A stretch of 45,989 bases of DNA from an uncultured Clostridia bacterium (GCA_944393575.1 CALYAP010000006.1:1-45989); one strand, 5' to 3'. Positions 9,029 to 18,340 are shown, counted from the stretch's first letter. Translations and numbers: made by a program. The notes: generated by a model from the sequence alone, not told the origin.

Positions 9029-10234
9029 ATGGAATCACTCAGAGAGCTATACCGCATTGGTAAGGGACCTTCCAGTTCTCATACAATGGGACCGTACCGT
9101 GCTGCTCAAGCTTTTGCTGACGCTAATCCTCATGCAGAAATGTTTGAGGTTTATTTATATGGTTCTTTAGCCAAAACTGGCAAGGGCCATTTAACTGATA
9201 AGGCTATTGAAGAAGGATTTGGCGGTAAAAAAGTAAAAATTTATTTTGATAGAGAAGCAGTAGATTTGCCCCATCCCAACACCATGGATTTTATTGCTTA
9301 TCAGGACAAGCAGGAAGCCAGCCGTTGGCGGGTTATTAGCGTGGGCGGCGGCAAAATTCAAATTGAGGGTAAGAATGATGCTGTCAACCCTCATGTTTAT
9401 CACCTTGATTCCTTTACTGAGATTCGCCGCTATTGTGAGGAACGCCATTGGCAGCTATGGCAGTATGCTGAGGAGGAAGAGGGCCCGGAACTGTGGCCTT
9501 TTTTGCATAAAGTTTGGGATCAGATGAAAAACACTGTTTATGAAGGACTGGAGGCTGAGGGTGAGCTCCCCGGTTCGCTTCATGTACACCGTAAGGCCAA
9601 ATATCTCTATACGCAGCGCCATATGGATGAAAGCGCTAATACCAAATACAACCGCATCGTCTGCTCATACGCTTTTGCCGCTTCTGAGCAAAATGCCTGT
9701 GGCGGCATAGTAGTAACTGCGCCTACTTGCGGCTCTTGCGGGGTGATGCCGGCGGTATTGCTGTATTCTCAAAATAAAATGGGTTTTTCGGATCAGGAGA
9801 TGGCTCGGGCACTAGCCACCGGTGGCATTATGGGGAATTTGATCAAGACGAACGCCTCGATCAGTGGTGCGGAATGCGGTTGTCAGGCAGAGATCGGCAG
9901 CGCTTGTTCTATGGCTTCAGCAGCCTTAGCCCAACTTTATGAAATGGATTTGGATCAAATTGAGTATGCTGCTGAGCTAGCTATGGAGCATCATCTGGGG
10001 CTGACCTGTGATCCGATCGATGGATTGGTACAGATACCTTGTATTGAGCGTAATGCCGTGGCGGCGATGAGAGCCCTGGATTCGTTGTCGCTGGCTAATT
10101 TCCTTACCCATACCCGCAAAATATCTTTTGATATGGTGGTTCGTACCATGTATGAAACCGGCAAAGATCTCTTTAGCAAATATAAAGAAACTAGCGAAGG
10201 CGGATTGGCCAAGTCCTACCGTGACCGACAATAA
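9029..10234 (+). CDS. sdaA: L-serine ammonia-lyase (iron-sulfur serine dehydratase, single chain)
   Basis: The 401-residue enzyme fuses the beta (N-terminal) and alpha (C-terminal) domains of the oxygen-sensitive L-serine dehydratase, which makes pyruvate and ammonia from L-serine. The N-terminal GKGPSSSHTMGP and the alpha-domain PTCGSCGVMP (231-241), SGAECGCQAEIGSACS and CDPIDGLVQIPCIERNA are intact. Cys285, Cys327 and Cys338 have the Cys-x41-Cys-x10-Cys spacing of the 4Fe-4S ligands. The C-terminal tail ends without a cysteine, so the tail-Cys self-occlusion known from the longer Legionella enzyme is not expected. The ATG follows GGAGGAAAG. With SstT this makes a serine-catabolism pair. Confidence 0.95.
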   Translation: MESLRELYRIGKGPSSSHTMGPYRAAQAFADANPHAEMFEVYLYGSLAKTGKGHLTDKAIEEGFGGKKVKIYFDREAVDLPHPNTMDFIAYQDKQEASRWRVISVGGGKIQIEGKNDAVNPHVYHLDSFTEIRRYCEERHWQLWQYAEEEEGPELWPFLHKVWDQMKNTVYEGLEAEGELPGSLHVHRKAKYLYTQRHMDESANTKYNRIVCSYAFAASEQNACGGIVVTAPTCGSCGVMPAVLLYSQNKMGFSDQEMARALATGGIMGNLIKTNASISGAECGCQAEIGSACSMASAALAQLYEMDLDQIEYAAELAMEHHLGLTCDPIDGLVQIPCIERNAVAAMRALDSLSLANFLTHTRKISFDMVVRTMYETGKDLFSKYKETSEGGLAKSYRDRQ

Positions 10235-10240
10235 AAGTGA

Positions 10241-10268
10241 AAAATAAGAGCAAATATGCTATTATTTT
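10241..10268 (+). terminator. weak terminator-like hairpin after sdaA
   Basis: AAAATAAGAGC (10241-10251) can pair with GCTATTATTTT (10258-10268) apart from one internal mismatch, with a six-base loop. The T-rich side lies inside the stem, so efficiency is uncertain. Confidence 0.35.
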
Positions 10269-10333
10269 GGCAATTAATTAGTTCATTAAGATAAATATTA
10301 GTGAAAAATTTAGTTGTGAATGAAAGGAGAGCT

Positions 10334-11476
10334 ATGGTAAAAAGACCGGACCCTAAATTACCCAAAAGAAAAAAAATCATTATTTATGCACTGACGATAA
10401 TCCTTTCAGTCGCCTATATCTATTTCGGCAGGCAAATTGCCTTGCAAGGATATCCTGAATGGGAGGATCCTGCCGAAGAGCCAATGACCGTTAGAGTTAC
10501 TGAGATCGTCTCTGACAGCGTCTCTAACAATGAGCGGGTGATCGTCTTCAATGCCGAAGTTCTTAATGGAGAGCTTGAAGGGGACACTATCACCTCTGAC
10601 CAGACGATTTACGCCAATTATTATCCGCAGCAAGAGCCGGTTTCAGTTGGCGATAAAGTATTGGTTTTCGCTAATACATATACAGAAGGCATGGATTGGA
10701 GCATGCTAGAATACTTCCGCAGTGATAGTATTCTCATTTTAGGCATTGTTTTTGCGGCAATTATTTTGATCTTTGGGCGCTTTAAGGGGGTTAATACCCT
10801 CATTTCCTTAGCTTTTACCGTGTTGGCGGTTTTTGCTGTTTTTGTCCCGTCGGTACTTTCCGGTCAGAATATCTATTTATGGTCGATCATCACATGTATT
10901 TATACTATTGTGATGACGATGCTCTTGATCAATGGTGCAGATAAAAAGAGCTTTGCCGCTGGTATGGGCTGTTTTTTAGGTGTTGCCATTGCCGGCATCT
11001 TAACAGTGATTATGGACAAGGTGCTCCTGTTGACTGGTATGCTTAATGAAGATACCCTTTATTTACAGATGGTGCAAACTCAGAGTCCTATTGATCTGAA
11101 GGGGATAATTTTTGCTGCGATCATCATCGGCGCCATGGGCGCTATTATGGACGTAGCCATGGATATCTCGTCTTCTTTGAACGAGTTAAGGACAAATATC
11201 CCGGATATTAGCAGCGCTCGGTTGATTAAATCAGGTTTTAATATCGGCCGTGATGTAATGGGGACAATGGCCAATACTCTGGTTTTAGCATATATTGGTA
11301 GCAGCCTTAGTACTACTCTTTTGCTGGTTGCCTATAATGTTACTTTTGTCGAGTTGATGAATATGGAATTGATTGTAGTTGAGCTATTGCAGGCTTTAGT
11401 CGGCAGCATTGGCATGTTGATGGCTATCCCGATGACATCGTTTATCTGTGCCGCAATTTATCCCAAACGGTCGTAA
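10334..11476 (+). CDS. YibE/F family membrane protein
   Basis: The start is placed at ATG 10334 after AAGGAGA, giving 380 residues; an in-frame GTG at 10301 lacks a site. One N-terminal membrane helix (about residues 15-35) is followed by a 100-residue extracytoplasmic domain that reads like a small beta barrel (VTEIVSD...VIVFNAEVLNGELEG...VGDKVLVF), then seven or so membrane helices containing GRFKGVNTLISLAFT and IIGAMGAIMDVAMDISSSLNEL. This is the layout of YibE/F proteins, of unknown function. It sits between serine dehydratase and the glycine cleavage operon, but the promoter at 11502 separates it from gcvT. Confidence 0.87.
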   Translation: MVKRPDPKLPKRKKIIIYALTIILSVAYIYFGRQIALQGYPEWEDPAEEPMTVRVTEIVSDSVSNNERVIVFNAEVLNGELEGDTITSDQTIYANYYPQQEPVSVGDKVLVFANTYTEGMDWSMLEYFRSDSILILGIVFAAIILIFGRFKGVNTLISLAFTVLAVFAVFVPSVLSGQNIYLWSIITCIYTIVMTMLLINGADKKSFAAGMGCFLGVAIAGILTVIMDKVLLLTGMLNEDTLYLQMVQTQSPIDLKGIIFAAIIIGAMGAIMDVAMDISSSLNELRTNIPDISSARLIKSGFNIGRDVMGTMANTLVLAYIGSSLSTTLLLVAYNVTFVELMNMELIVVELLQALVGSIGMLMAIPMTSFICAAIYPKRS

Positions 11477-11501
11477 ATGTGAAGAATTGTTGAGAAAATT
11501 C

Positions 11502-11529
11502 TTGCACTTGGTAAAATTTTGAGTATGAT
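11502..11529 (+). promoter_or_regulatory. promoter of the glycine cleavage operon
   Basis: TTGCAC (11502-11507), 16 bases and TATGAT (11524-11529) form a vegetative promoter. An overlapping alternative is TTGGTA (11508-11513), 17 bases, TATAAT (11531-11536). The leader to gcvT is only about 40 bases, with no room for a glycine riboswitch. A small inverted repeat AAGAATT/AATTCTT (11482-11503) ends in the -35 and could be an operator or the end of the previous transcript. Confidence 0.6.
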
Positions 11530-11574
11530 ATATAATGTTAAAGATATATTTTGATGAAGAGAAAGGAGTTCGCT

Positions 11575-12651
11575 ATGGAACGGAAAACCCCATTGTATGA
11601 CTGCCATGTTGCGCTAGGGGGAAAAATAGTTCCTTTTGCTGGATATTTGTTGCCAGTTCAATATCCAGCAGGGGTCATCGCTGAACATATGGCTGTTCGT
11701 ACTAAGTGCGGCCTTTTTGATGTATCGCATATGGGCGAGGTTGTTTATGAAGGTCCGGATGCTTTGGCCAATATCAATAAAATTTTGACCAATGACTATA
11801 CCAAAATGGATATTGGACGTGTTAGATATAGCCTGATGTGTTATGAAAATGGTGGTGTGGTTGATGACCTGCTGGTTTATAAAATGCGCGATGATAAATA
11901 CTTGATAGTAGTCAATGCAGGTAATCATGATAAAGACGTAGAGTGGATGAAAGAGCATCTTTTTGGTGATGTGAGTTTTACTGATATTTCTGATGATGTC
12001 GCTCAGATCGCTTTACAAGGTCCGGCCTCTGATACGATAATTGCTAAGTTGACTCAAGATATCCCACAGAAATATTATAGTTTTATTGATAATGTTTCTA
12101 TTGGTGGTATTAATGCACTGTTATCTCAGACCGGATATACTGGTTCCAAGGGTTATGAGATCTATGTAGCTGCTGCAGATGCACCGGCTATGTGGCAAAA
12201 TCTACTTGATGCGGGGCAGGATGAAGGACTGATTCCTTGCGGATTAGGAGCCCGCGATACGCTGCGTTTGGAAGCGGCGATGCCTCTTTATGGTCATGAA
12301 ATGGACGAGACTGTTTCTCCTTTTGAGGCGGGGCTTGGCTTTGCCGTAAAACTGGACAAAGATTTTATTGGCCGTGATGCTCTGCTAGCTGCTGGAGAGC
12401 CCAAACGGCAGAGAGTTGGGCTGAAGGTTCTTGGTAGAGGTATTGTGCGTGAGCATCAGGATGTCTATTATCAAGGGGAATTGATTGGTCATTCTACCTC
12501 TGGAACGCATTGCCCTTATTTAGGCGGCGCTTATGCTATGGCCTTGATTGCCGCTAATAGCGTTAAGAATGGCGATATAGTAGAAGTAGATGTACGAGGA
12601 AGACGTATTGAGGCTGAAATAGTGCCGCTTCCTTTTTATAAAAGAGCTTAA
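11575..12651 (+). CDS. gcvT: aminomethyltransferase, glycine cleavage T-protein
   Basis: The ATG at 11575 follows AAAGGAG and gives 358 residues, the usual T-protein length. An in-frame ATG at 11551 would use the ribosome binding site as coding sequence. T-protein takes the aminomethyl group from the H-protein lipoyl arm, releases ammonia and makes 5,10-methylene-tetrahydrofolate. Recognisable segments are VPFAGYLLPVQYPAGV, GLFDVSHMGE, QIALQGPAS, SQTGYTGSKGYEIY and GARDTLRLEAAMPLYGHE, lining the folate site. It is first in an operon with gcvH, gcvPA, gcvPB, lplA and lpd. Confidence 0.96.
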   Translation: MERKTPLYDCHVALGGKIVPFAGYLLPVQYPAGVIAEHMAVRTKCGLFDVSHMGEVVYEGPDALANINKILTNDYTKMDIGRVRYSLMCYENGGVVDDLLVYKMRDDKYLIVVNAGNHDKDVEWMKEHLFGDVSFTDISDDVAQIALQGPASDTIIAKLTQDIPQKYYSFIDNVSIGGINALLSQTGYTGSKGYEIYVAAADAPAMWQNLLDAGQDEGLIPCGLGARDTLRLEAAMPLYGHEMDETVSPFEAGLGFAVKLDKDFIGRDALLAAGEPKRQRVGLKVLGRGIVREHQDVYYQGELIGHSTSGTHCPYLGGAYAMALIAANSVKNGDIVEVDVRGRRIEAEIVPLPFYKRA

Positions 12652-12680
12652 GATATCAAATATTTTGAGGAGGTTATCAA

Positions 12681-13061
12681 ATGACTAACCCAAGTGATTA
12701 CAAATATGTACGTTCTCATGAATGGCTTTGCTATGTGGATGATGATAGGGTACGCGTTGGCATTACCGATTTTGCCCAACAGGCGATGGGGGATCTGGTT
12801 TTTGTTAATTTGCCGATAGTAGGTGATATGACCACTGCTGGCGAGCCTCTCTGCGATGTGGAATCAGTGAAATCAGTGGAAGATATTTTCGCCCCGGTGA
12901 GCGGTGAAGTCACTGCTATTAATGAAGAATTGATGGATCATCCAGAGCTGATCAATGCTGCTCCTTATGATGCATGGATTGCTGAGATTAGCCATATTAC
13001 TGATACTGAAGAACTACTGGATGCCGCAGCATATGAAGCTGTTTGTGCAGAGGAGGAGTAA
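12681..13061 (+). CDS. gcvH: glycine cleavage H-protein
   Basis: The 126-residue lipoyl carrier shuttles the aminomethyl group between P-, T- and L-proteins. The N-terminal YKYVRSHEWL, central GITDFAQQAMGDLVFVNLP and the lipoylation motif ESVKSV with Lys64 are intact, as is the APVSGEV segment. A strong GAGGAGG site precedes the ATG. The lipoyl group is likely attached by the ligase encoded five genes into the same operon. gcvPA starts one base after its stop codon. Confidence 0.97.
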   Translation: MTNPSDYKYVRSHEWLCYVDDDRVRVGITDFAQQAMGDLVFVNLPIVGDMTTAGEPLCDVESVKSVEDIFAPVSGEVTAINEELMDHPELINAAPYDAWIAEISHITDTEELLDAAAYEAVCAEEE

Positions 13062-13062
13062 G

Positions 13063-14376
13063 ATGGCATCTTACATCCCGATGAACGAAGATGAACGCCG
13101 CGAAATGATGGATACTATTGGTATCTCTTCATTAGACGAGATGTATGTCAATATCCCGGCGGACATGAGAGTCAAAAAGCTCAATCTCCCTGAAGGCCGT
13201 AGCGAGCTGGAAACACGCCGTCTAATGGAAAAAATTTCTGCTAAAAACAAGCGTTTCTCCACTATTTTTCGCGGAGCAGGCGCTTATTGGCATTACATAC
13301 CAGCTATAGTCGGCGCAGTGGTTAATAAAGAAGAATTCGTTACTGCTTATACCCCATACCAGGCAGAAATATCCCAAGGTGTGTTGCAGGCTATTATTGT
13401 GTTTCAGACCATGATTGCGAATTTGACTGGTATGGATGTAACCAATGCTTCTGTTTATGATGGCGCTTCAGCAGCGGCGGAAGCAACCAATATGTGCCGC
13501 GACCGCAAACGTAATAAGGCTTTGGTCTCTGGAGCAGCTAATCCGATGGTTATTGATACTATCAAAACCTATTGCTTTGGCAATGACAGCGAAGTTGAGC
13601 TTATTCCGCTTAAAGATGGACAGACGGACATTAATGCTTTAGCTGAGATGCTTGACGAAACCGTCTCCTGTGTCTATCTGCAACAGCCTAATTATTACGG
13701 CATTATCGAAGATGCAGAAGCTCTCGCTCAAGCTGCCCATGCTGCGGGTGCTAAATTGATTATGGGTGTCAATCCGATCGCAGCGGCTCTCCTCAAAAGC
13801 GCTGGAGAATGCGGGGCTGATATTGCAGTGGGCGAAGGTCAGCCACTAGGTATGCCCCTATCTTTTGGCGGCCCCTACTTAGGTTTTATGGCTACTACTA
13901 ATGCGCTGATGCGTAAACTCCCCGGGCGTATCGTGGGCGAGACCGTGGATGTTGATGGCAAACGAGCCTTCGTTTTAACACTACAGGCTAGAGAGCAGCA
14001 TATTCGTAGGGAGAAAGCTAGCTCAAATATTTGTTCTAATCAGAACCTCTGTGCTCTGACTGCATCTGTTTATTTAGCTGCGATAGGTACAGAAGGATTA
14101 CAACGCGTAGCACAAAATTGTTATGCTCATGCCCATTATCTTGCTGATAAATTGGCAGAATTGGGCTTTGTTCGTATACACAAAACACCGTTTTTCCATG
14201 AATTCGTCACTAGGCCTCCACTGGCAGCAGATAAGGTAATGGATTTATTAGCCAAACATGATATTTTGGGCGGTCTGCCTTTGGCTAATGGTGATATTTT
14301 GTGGTGCGCCACTGAGATGACCACCAAGGAAGAAATCGATGAAATGATCCGTATTTTAGAGGAGGTGGCGAAATAA
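13063..14376 (+). CDS. gcvPA: glycine decarboxylase P-protein subunit 1
   Basis: Starting at ATG 13063 with GGAGGAG just upstream, the protein has 437 residues, normal for GcvPA. An upstream in-frame start at 12955 lies inside gcvH and adds an unrelated tail, so it is rejected. The protein begins MASYIPMNEDERREMMDTIG and carries FRGAGAYWHYIPAIV, TPYQAEISQGVLQAI, YDGASAAAEA and LQAREQHIRREKASSNICS, all characteristic. GcvPA forms the half of the split PLP decarboxylase that lacks the PLP lysine. Its stop overlaps the start of gcvPB by one base. Confidence 0.96.
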   Translation: MASYIPMNEDERREMMDTIGISSLDEMYVNIPADMRVKKLNLPEGRSELETRRLMEKISAKNKRFSTIFRGAGAYWHYIPAIVGAVVNKEEFVTAYTPYQAEISQGVLQAIIVFQTMIANLTGMDVTNASVYDGASAAAEATNMCRDRKRNKALVSGAANPMVIDTIKTYCFGNDSEVELIPLKDGQTDINALAEMLDETVSCVYLQQPNYYGIIEDAEALAQAAHAAGAKLIMGVNPIAAALLKSAGECGADIAVGEGQPLGMPLSFGGPYLGFMATTNALMRKLPGRIVGETVDVDGKRAFVLTLQAREQHIRREKASSNICSNQNLCALTASVYLAAIGTEGLQRVAQNCYAHAHYLADKLAELGFVRIHKTPFFHEFVTRPPLAADKVMDLLAKHDILGGLPLANGDILWCATEMTTKEEIDEMIRILEEVAK

Positions 14377-15818
14377 TGGAACTGCTTTTTGAACGGAGCC
14401 ATTCCGGACGCAGTCTGGAGAATATCCCAGCAACAACTGTTAGCGAATATCAACTTCCCGAGCAATTCGCCCGCCGAACTCCTCTAGATTTACCTTCTTT
14501 GGCAGAAGTTGATATCAGCCGCCATTATACGGAATTATCTCATCATGTGCATGGTGTTAACTGCGGGTTTTATCCGCTAGGTTCTTGTACGATGAAATAT
14601 AATCCTAAAATCGGTGAGGAAATAGCTGCTTTACCTAATTTTACCCAAATTCACCCATTGCAACCGGCACAGACCACCAAAGGATGCCTAGAGGTTTTAG
14701 GTCTTGCTCAGCAATACCTATGTGAGATTACGGGGATGGATGCTATGAGTTTTCAGCCTGCGGCTGGAGCACATGGCGAATTCACCGGCTTGTTGCTGAT
14801 CAAAGCTTATCATCATTCCCGTGGCGATGGCGCTAAACGGACTAAGGTTATTGTGCCTGATAGCGCTCATGGTACTAATCCTGCATCAGCTACGATGAAT
14901 GGTTATACCACAGTCAATGTCCCCAGTAATGCTGAGGGTGGGGTGGATTTAGATGCCCTACGTGCTGCTGTTGGGCCAGATACTGCGGCGTTGATGTTGA
15001 CGAACCCGAATACATTGGGTATCTTTGATAAAAATATCTTGGAGATCACAAAAATCGTTCATGATGCAGGCGGTTTGGTTTATTATGACGGAGCTAACCT
15101 CAATGCGGTTATGGGCTTAGTCCGCCCTGGCGATATGGGCTTTGATGTTATCCATCTTAATATTCATAAGACCTTTGGCACTCCTCATGGCGGCGGCGGT
15201 CCAGGTTCCGGACCTTGTGGCTGTAAGGCTTTTCTCGCGCCCTTCTTGCCCAAAGATCAAATTAAGGAGAATGCCGAAGGTTATTGCCTCACCCAGCCGG
15301 CCCAAAGCATCGGCAGAGTGCGTTCTTTCTACGGAAACTTCCTGGTAGTGGTTAAAGCTCTTACTTATATCTTAATGTTAGGAGCTAAAGGCATTCCTGA
15401 AGCTGCGCAAGGCTCGGTGTTGAATGCTAACTATATGAAGACTAAGCTGTCTGAGGTCTATGATGTTCCCTATGACGGTTTTTGTATGCATGAATTTGTG
15501 CTTAGCTTGGAAAAGCTGAAACACGAAACCGGAGTTTCTGCTCTGGATGTAGCAAAGGCTTTGATGGATAATGGTATTCATCCGCCTACGATGTATTTCC
15601 CGCTAATTGTTCATGAGGCATTGATGATCGAGCCCACCGAGACGGAGTCCAAAGAGACTTTAGACCGGGCTATCCAGGTGTTTATGGATATTTATCATGC
15701 GGCTACTGCTGATGCCGAATCTTTGCATCAGGCGCCTCGGCATACTACTGTCCGACGTTTGGATGAGACTCGTGCTGCTCGTAATCCTGTCCTCAAATAT
15801 ACGCCAGATAAGGACTAA
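14376..15818 (+). CDS. gcvPB: glycine decarboxylase P-protein subunit 2
   Basis: The 480-residue subunit carries the PLP-binding lysine, Lys265, in LNIHKTFGTPHGGGGPGSGP. Other signatures are NCGFYPLGSCTMKYNPK near residue 62, SFQPAAGAHGEFTG near 125 and PDSAHGTNPASATMNGY near 161. With GcvPA it decarboxylates glycine and loads the aminomethyl group on GcvH. The ATG overlaps the gcvPA stop (TAATG), so the two subunits are translationally coupled and made in equal amounts. The length is typical. Confidence 0.97.
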   Translation: MELLFERSHSGRSLENIPATTVSEYQLPEQFARRTPLDLPSLAEVDISRHYTELSHHVHGVNCGFYPLGSCTMKYNPKIGEEIAALPNFTQIHPLQPAQTTKGCLEVLGLAQQYLCEITGMDAMSFQPAAGAHGEFTGLLLIKAYHHSRGDGAKRTKVIVPDSAHGTNPASATMNGYTTVNVPSNAEGGVDLDALRAAVGPDTAALMLTNPNTLGIFDKNILEITKIVHDAGGLVYYDGANLNAVMGLVRPGDMGFDVIHLNIHKTFGTPHGGGGPGSGPCGCKAFLAPFLPKDQIKENAEGYCLTQPAQSIGRVRSFYGNFLVVVKALTYILMLGAKGIPEAAQGSVLNANYMKTKLSEVYDVPYDGFCMHEFVLSLEKLKHETGVSALDVAKALMDNGIHPPTMYFPLIVHEALMIEPTETESKETLDRAIQVFMDIYHAATADAESLHQAPRHTTVRRLDETRAARNPVLKYTPDKD

Positions 15819-15821
15819 TCT

Positions 15822-16817
15822 GTGATAACTGATTTATATTATTGTGAAGCCACAGGGCTGCTCCCTTATCGCAATCAGGCTCTTGAAGAGTATCTATTGC
15901 GCCGGGTGCAGCCTGGTGAGCTTATTCTTTATTTATGGCAGAACCAGCGTACAGTAGTGATTGGCCGAAATCAGAATAGCTGGCAGGAATGTCGGGTAGA
16001 ATTATTGCAGCAGGATCAAGGGTACCTGGCTCGCCGCTTATCCGGTGGCGGAGCTGTCTTTCATGATTTAGGAAATTTAAATTTCACCTTTATTACTACT
16101 GATGCAGATTATCATTTGCCGCAGCAGCTGGCTGTGATTATCAATGCTCTAGCTGCGATAGGGATCAAGGCCGTTAAGAGTGGCCGCAATGACCTTTTGA
16201 TAGCAGATCGTAAATTTTCTGGCAATGCTTTTTATAAAAGTGGGGCTAACCGCTATCATCATGGAACAATCATGGTTGATGTCGATATGACTGATCTAGG
16301 ACGATATCTGCAACCATCAGCTGATAAATTGGCTGCCAAAGGGGTTAATTCAGTACGTTCACGCGTGGCTAATCTGGCGGAGTTTGTCCCAGAAATTACA
16401 GTTGAACAGCTTAAAAAACTGCTGTTTCACAGCTTGGGCGATACATATGGATTACCGGTACAAGAGTTTTTATTGCCTGCTGATGCCGGACAAAAATTGG
16501 CTTTGCTGACAGAGCGTTATGCAAATTGGCAGTGGATTTATGGCCGTCAGGCAGATTTTGATATCCAGTTGGCTCACCGGTTTTCCTGGGGAGAAATCAG
16601 CCTCAATTTGCAGATAGAGCAGGGTACGATAGCTAATGCAGTGATATATTCTGACGCTATGGATGGTGAGTTCATCGCCAGTCTGGCGCCATTTTTATCC
16701 GGCTGTCGCTATGATACTGCTGCTATGATCGATTCTCTACAACAAGCGGTGATCAATAATAGGCAGCAAGCGGTTATTATTGATGAGCTTAGCACATGGT
16801 TGCAAAAACGCGGCTAG
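15822..16817 (+). CDS. lplA: lipoate-protein ligase
   Basis: The GTG at 15822 lies three bases after the gcvPB stop, with AAGGA inside the end of gcvPB. The 331-residue protein has the lipoate ligase motifs RRLSGGGAVFHDLGNLNFTF (71-90), SGRNDLLI and KFSGNAFY with the catalytic Lys131, and HHGTIMVDVDM. A C-terminal accessory domain follows from about residue 245, so this looks like an adenylating LplA rather than a lone transferase. It activates free lipoate with ATP and attaches it, most likely to GcvH Lys64. Its position suggests that the operon supplies its own cofactor loading from scavenged lipoate. Confidence 0.93.
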   Translation: MITDLYYCEATGLLPYRNQALEEYLLRRVQPGELILYLWQNQRTVVIGRNQNSWQECRVELLQQDQGYLARRLSGGGAVFHDLGNLNFTFITTDADYHLPQQLAVIINALAAIGIKAVKSGRNDLLIADRKFSGNAFYKSGANRYHHGTIMVDVDMTDLGRYLQPSADKLAAKGVNSVRSRVANLAEFVPEITVEQLKKLLFHSLGDTYGLPVQEFLLPADAGQKLALLTERYANWQWIYGRQADFDIQLAHRFSWGEISLNLQIEQGTIANAVIYSDAMDGEFIASLAPFLSGCRYDTAAMIDSLQQAVINNRQQAVIIDELSTWLQKRG

Positions 16818-16864
16818 CGGCTGAGAATAATATTTCAATGAAAGCTAGGAGAGATGATTAGTTA

Positions 16865-18259
16865 ATGACGAAGTATGACCTATTGGTAATTGGCGGCGGC
16901 CCAGGAGGATATGTGGCTGCTATTAAAGCTGCCCAGCTTGGCTTAAATGTCGCTTTGATAGAAAAAGATCACTTAGGTGGAACCTGCCTCAATCGAGGCT
17001 GTATCCCTACTAAGTCCTTGCTTCACGCAGCATCTTTATATAATGAGGTTTGGTCATGGCCGCAACTGGGCTTAGCCTGCGAGCGTCCTTCCTATGATTA
17101 TGCAGTGATGCATCAGCGCAAGGAGCAGGTGATCAACCAGTTGCGTGATGGGGTAGCTGCTTTACTGAAAGCCAATAAGGTTGAAGTGATTACCGGTGAG
17201 GCAAAGATGACCGGTCTTCATACGGTAACTGTCGGAGATATTGATTATGATGCTGATTATATTATTATTGCTACTGGCGGGCGTCCTTATTTGCCATCTC
17301 TTCCCGGTATCGACTTACCTGGGGTAGTTACCAGTGATGATGTATTAGGTAGCGCAATCTTTTTCCAACGGCTGGCAATTATTGGCGCGGGCGTAGTTGG
17401 TTTGGAATTTGCGTCTTTGTACCGTGATCTGGGCTGCGATGTTACAGTTTTGGCTTCTTACGACCGTATTCTTCCCAAAAGCGACCGGGAGATTAGCCAA
17501 AATTTATCTATGCTGATGAAAAAACGCGGCATCAATATCTATACTTCTGCTCAATTGTCGGAGATTGAGCAGGGGGCAGATGGCTTAATTTGCCACTTTG
17601 ACACTAAGGGGAAAGAGGAACAGGTTTGTGTTGACGGTGTGTTGGTTTCAGCAGGGCGAAGATGCTATCCGGAAGAATTCCTCAATGGCGTAGTGAGCCT
17701 TGAAACCACAGAACGGGGACAAATAGTAGTTGATGAGCATTTTTGCACCTCCATTCCGCATCTTTATGCTATCGGCGATATCGCTTTGGGCTGTGAAAGA
17801 TTAGCTCATGCAGCATCTGCAGCTGGTATAAACGCTGTATGCCATATTGCCAACCACCCTCCGGAGATGGATATGCATGTGGTGCCGAACTGTATTTATA
17901 CAAAACCAGAAATCGCTACTGTTGGTTTAAGTGTTGATGAGGCTAAGTCCCAGGGTATTGCTGTTAAAACAGGAAAATATTTGATGGGCGGTAATGGCAA
18001 ATCATTGATCGAGCTGGCAGACAGGGGCTTTATCAAACTGGTTTGTGAACAAGATAGCGGTAGATTATTAGGCGCTCAGTTGATGTGCTGCCGGGCTACT
18101 GATATGATCAATGAGCTCTCCCTCGCTATCTCTAAAGGACTGACCGCGCAAGATATCGCCTCGGTTATTCATCCCCATCCAACCTTCGGAGAGGGGATTA
18201 TGGAAGCAGCTGAAGATGTTGCAGGTGCAAGCATTCATACTATGCCACGGCGTAGATAG
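16865..18259 (+). CDS. lpdA: dihydrolipoyl dehydrogenase (glycine cleavage L-protein)
   Basis: The 464-residue flavoprotein reoxidises the lipoyl arm with NAD+. It has the FAD fold GGGPGGYVAAIKAAQLG, the redox-active cysteines Cys41 and Cys46 in GGTCLNRGCIPTK, the NAD fold IGAGVVGLEFASLYRDLG, the FAD-binding YAIGDIALG, and the catalytic His438/Glu443 pair in HPHPTFGE. The length is normal. It is last in the gcv operon and a strong terminator follows, so it is probably dedicated to glycine cleavage. No pyruvate or oxoglutarate dehydrogenase genes are nearby. Confidence 0.96.
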   Translation: MTKYDLLVIGGGPGGYVAAIKAAQLGLNVALIEKDHLGGTCLNRGCIPTKSLLHAASLYNEVWSWPQLGLACERPSYDYAVMHQRKEQVINQLRDGVAALLKANKVEVITGEAKMTGLHTVTVGDIDYDADYIIIATGGRPYLPSLPGIDLPGVVTSDDVLGSAIFFQRLAIIGAGVVGLEFASLYRDLGCDVTVLASYDRILPKSDREISQNLSMLMKKRGINIYTSAQLSEIEQGADGLICHFDTKGKEEQVCVDGVLVSAGRRCYPEEFLNGVVSLETTERGQIVVDEHFCTSIPHLYAIGDIALGCERLAHAASAAGINAVCHIANHPPEMDMHVVPNCIYTKPEIATVGLSVDEAKSQGIAVKTGKYLMGGNGKSLIELADRGFIKLVCEQDSGRLLGAQLMCCRATDMINELSLAISKGLTAQDIASVIHPHPTFGEGIMEAAEDVAGASIHTMPRRR

Positions 18260-18309
18260 TATGACCTGTATTTTAAGTCATTGTCAGCCAATAAATTTAA
18301 TCTGTGAAG

Positions 18310-18340
18310 AAAAGCGTAGTGATAACTGCGCTTTTTGTTT
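18310..18340 (+). terminator. intrinsic terminator of the glycine cleavage operon
   Basis: AAAAGCGTAGT (18310-18320) pairs with ACTGCGCTTTT (18325-18335), with one G-T pair and a GATA loop, then a T-rich tail. Confidence 0.88.

Noticed and set aside
11477-11574. Glycine riboswitch upstream of gcvT
   Set aside because: The space is too short and I see none of the conserved purine-rich core of that aptamer.
12955-13062. Upstream start extending gcvPA by 36 residues
   Set aside because: It overlaps gcvH in another frame and lies before the clear GGAGGAG site of ATG 13063; the added residues do not resemble the family.
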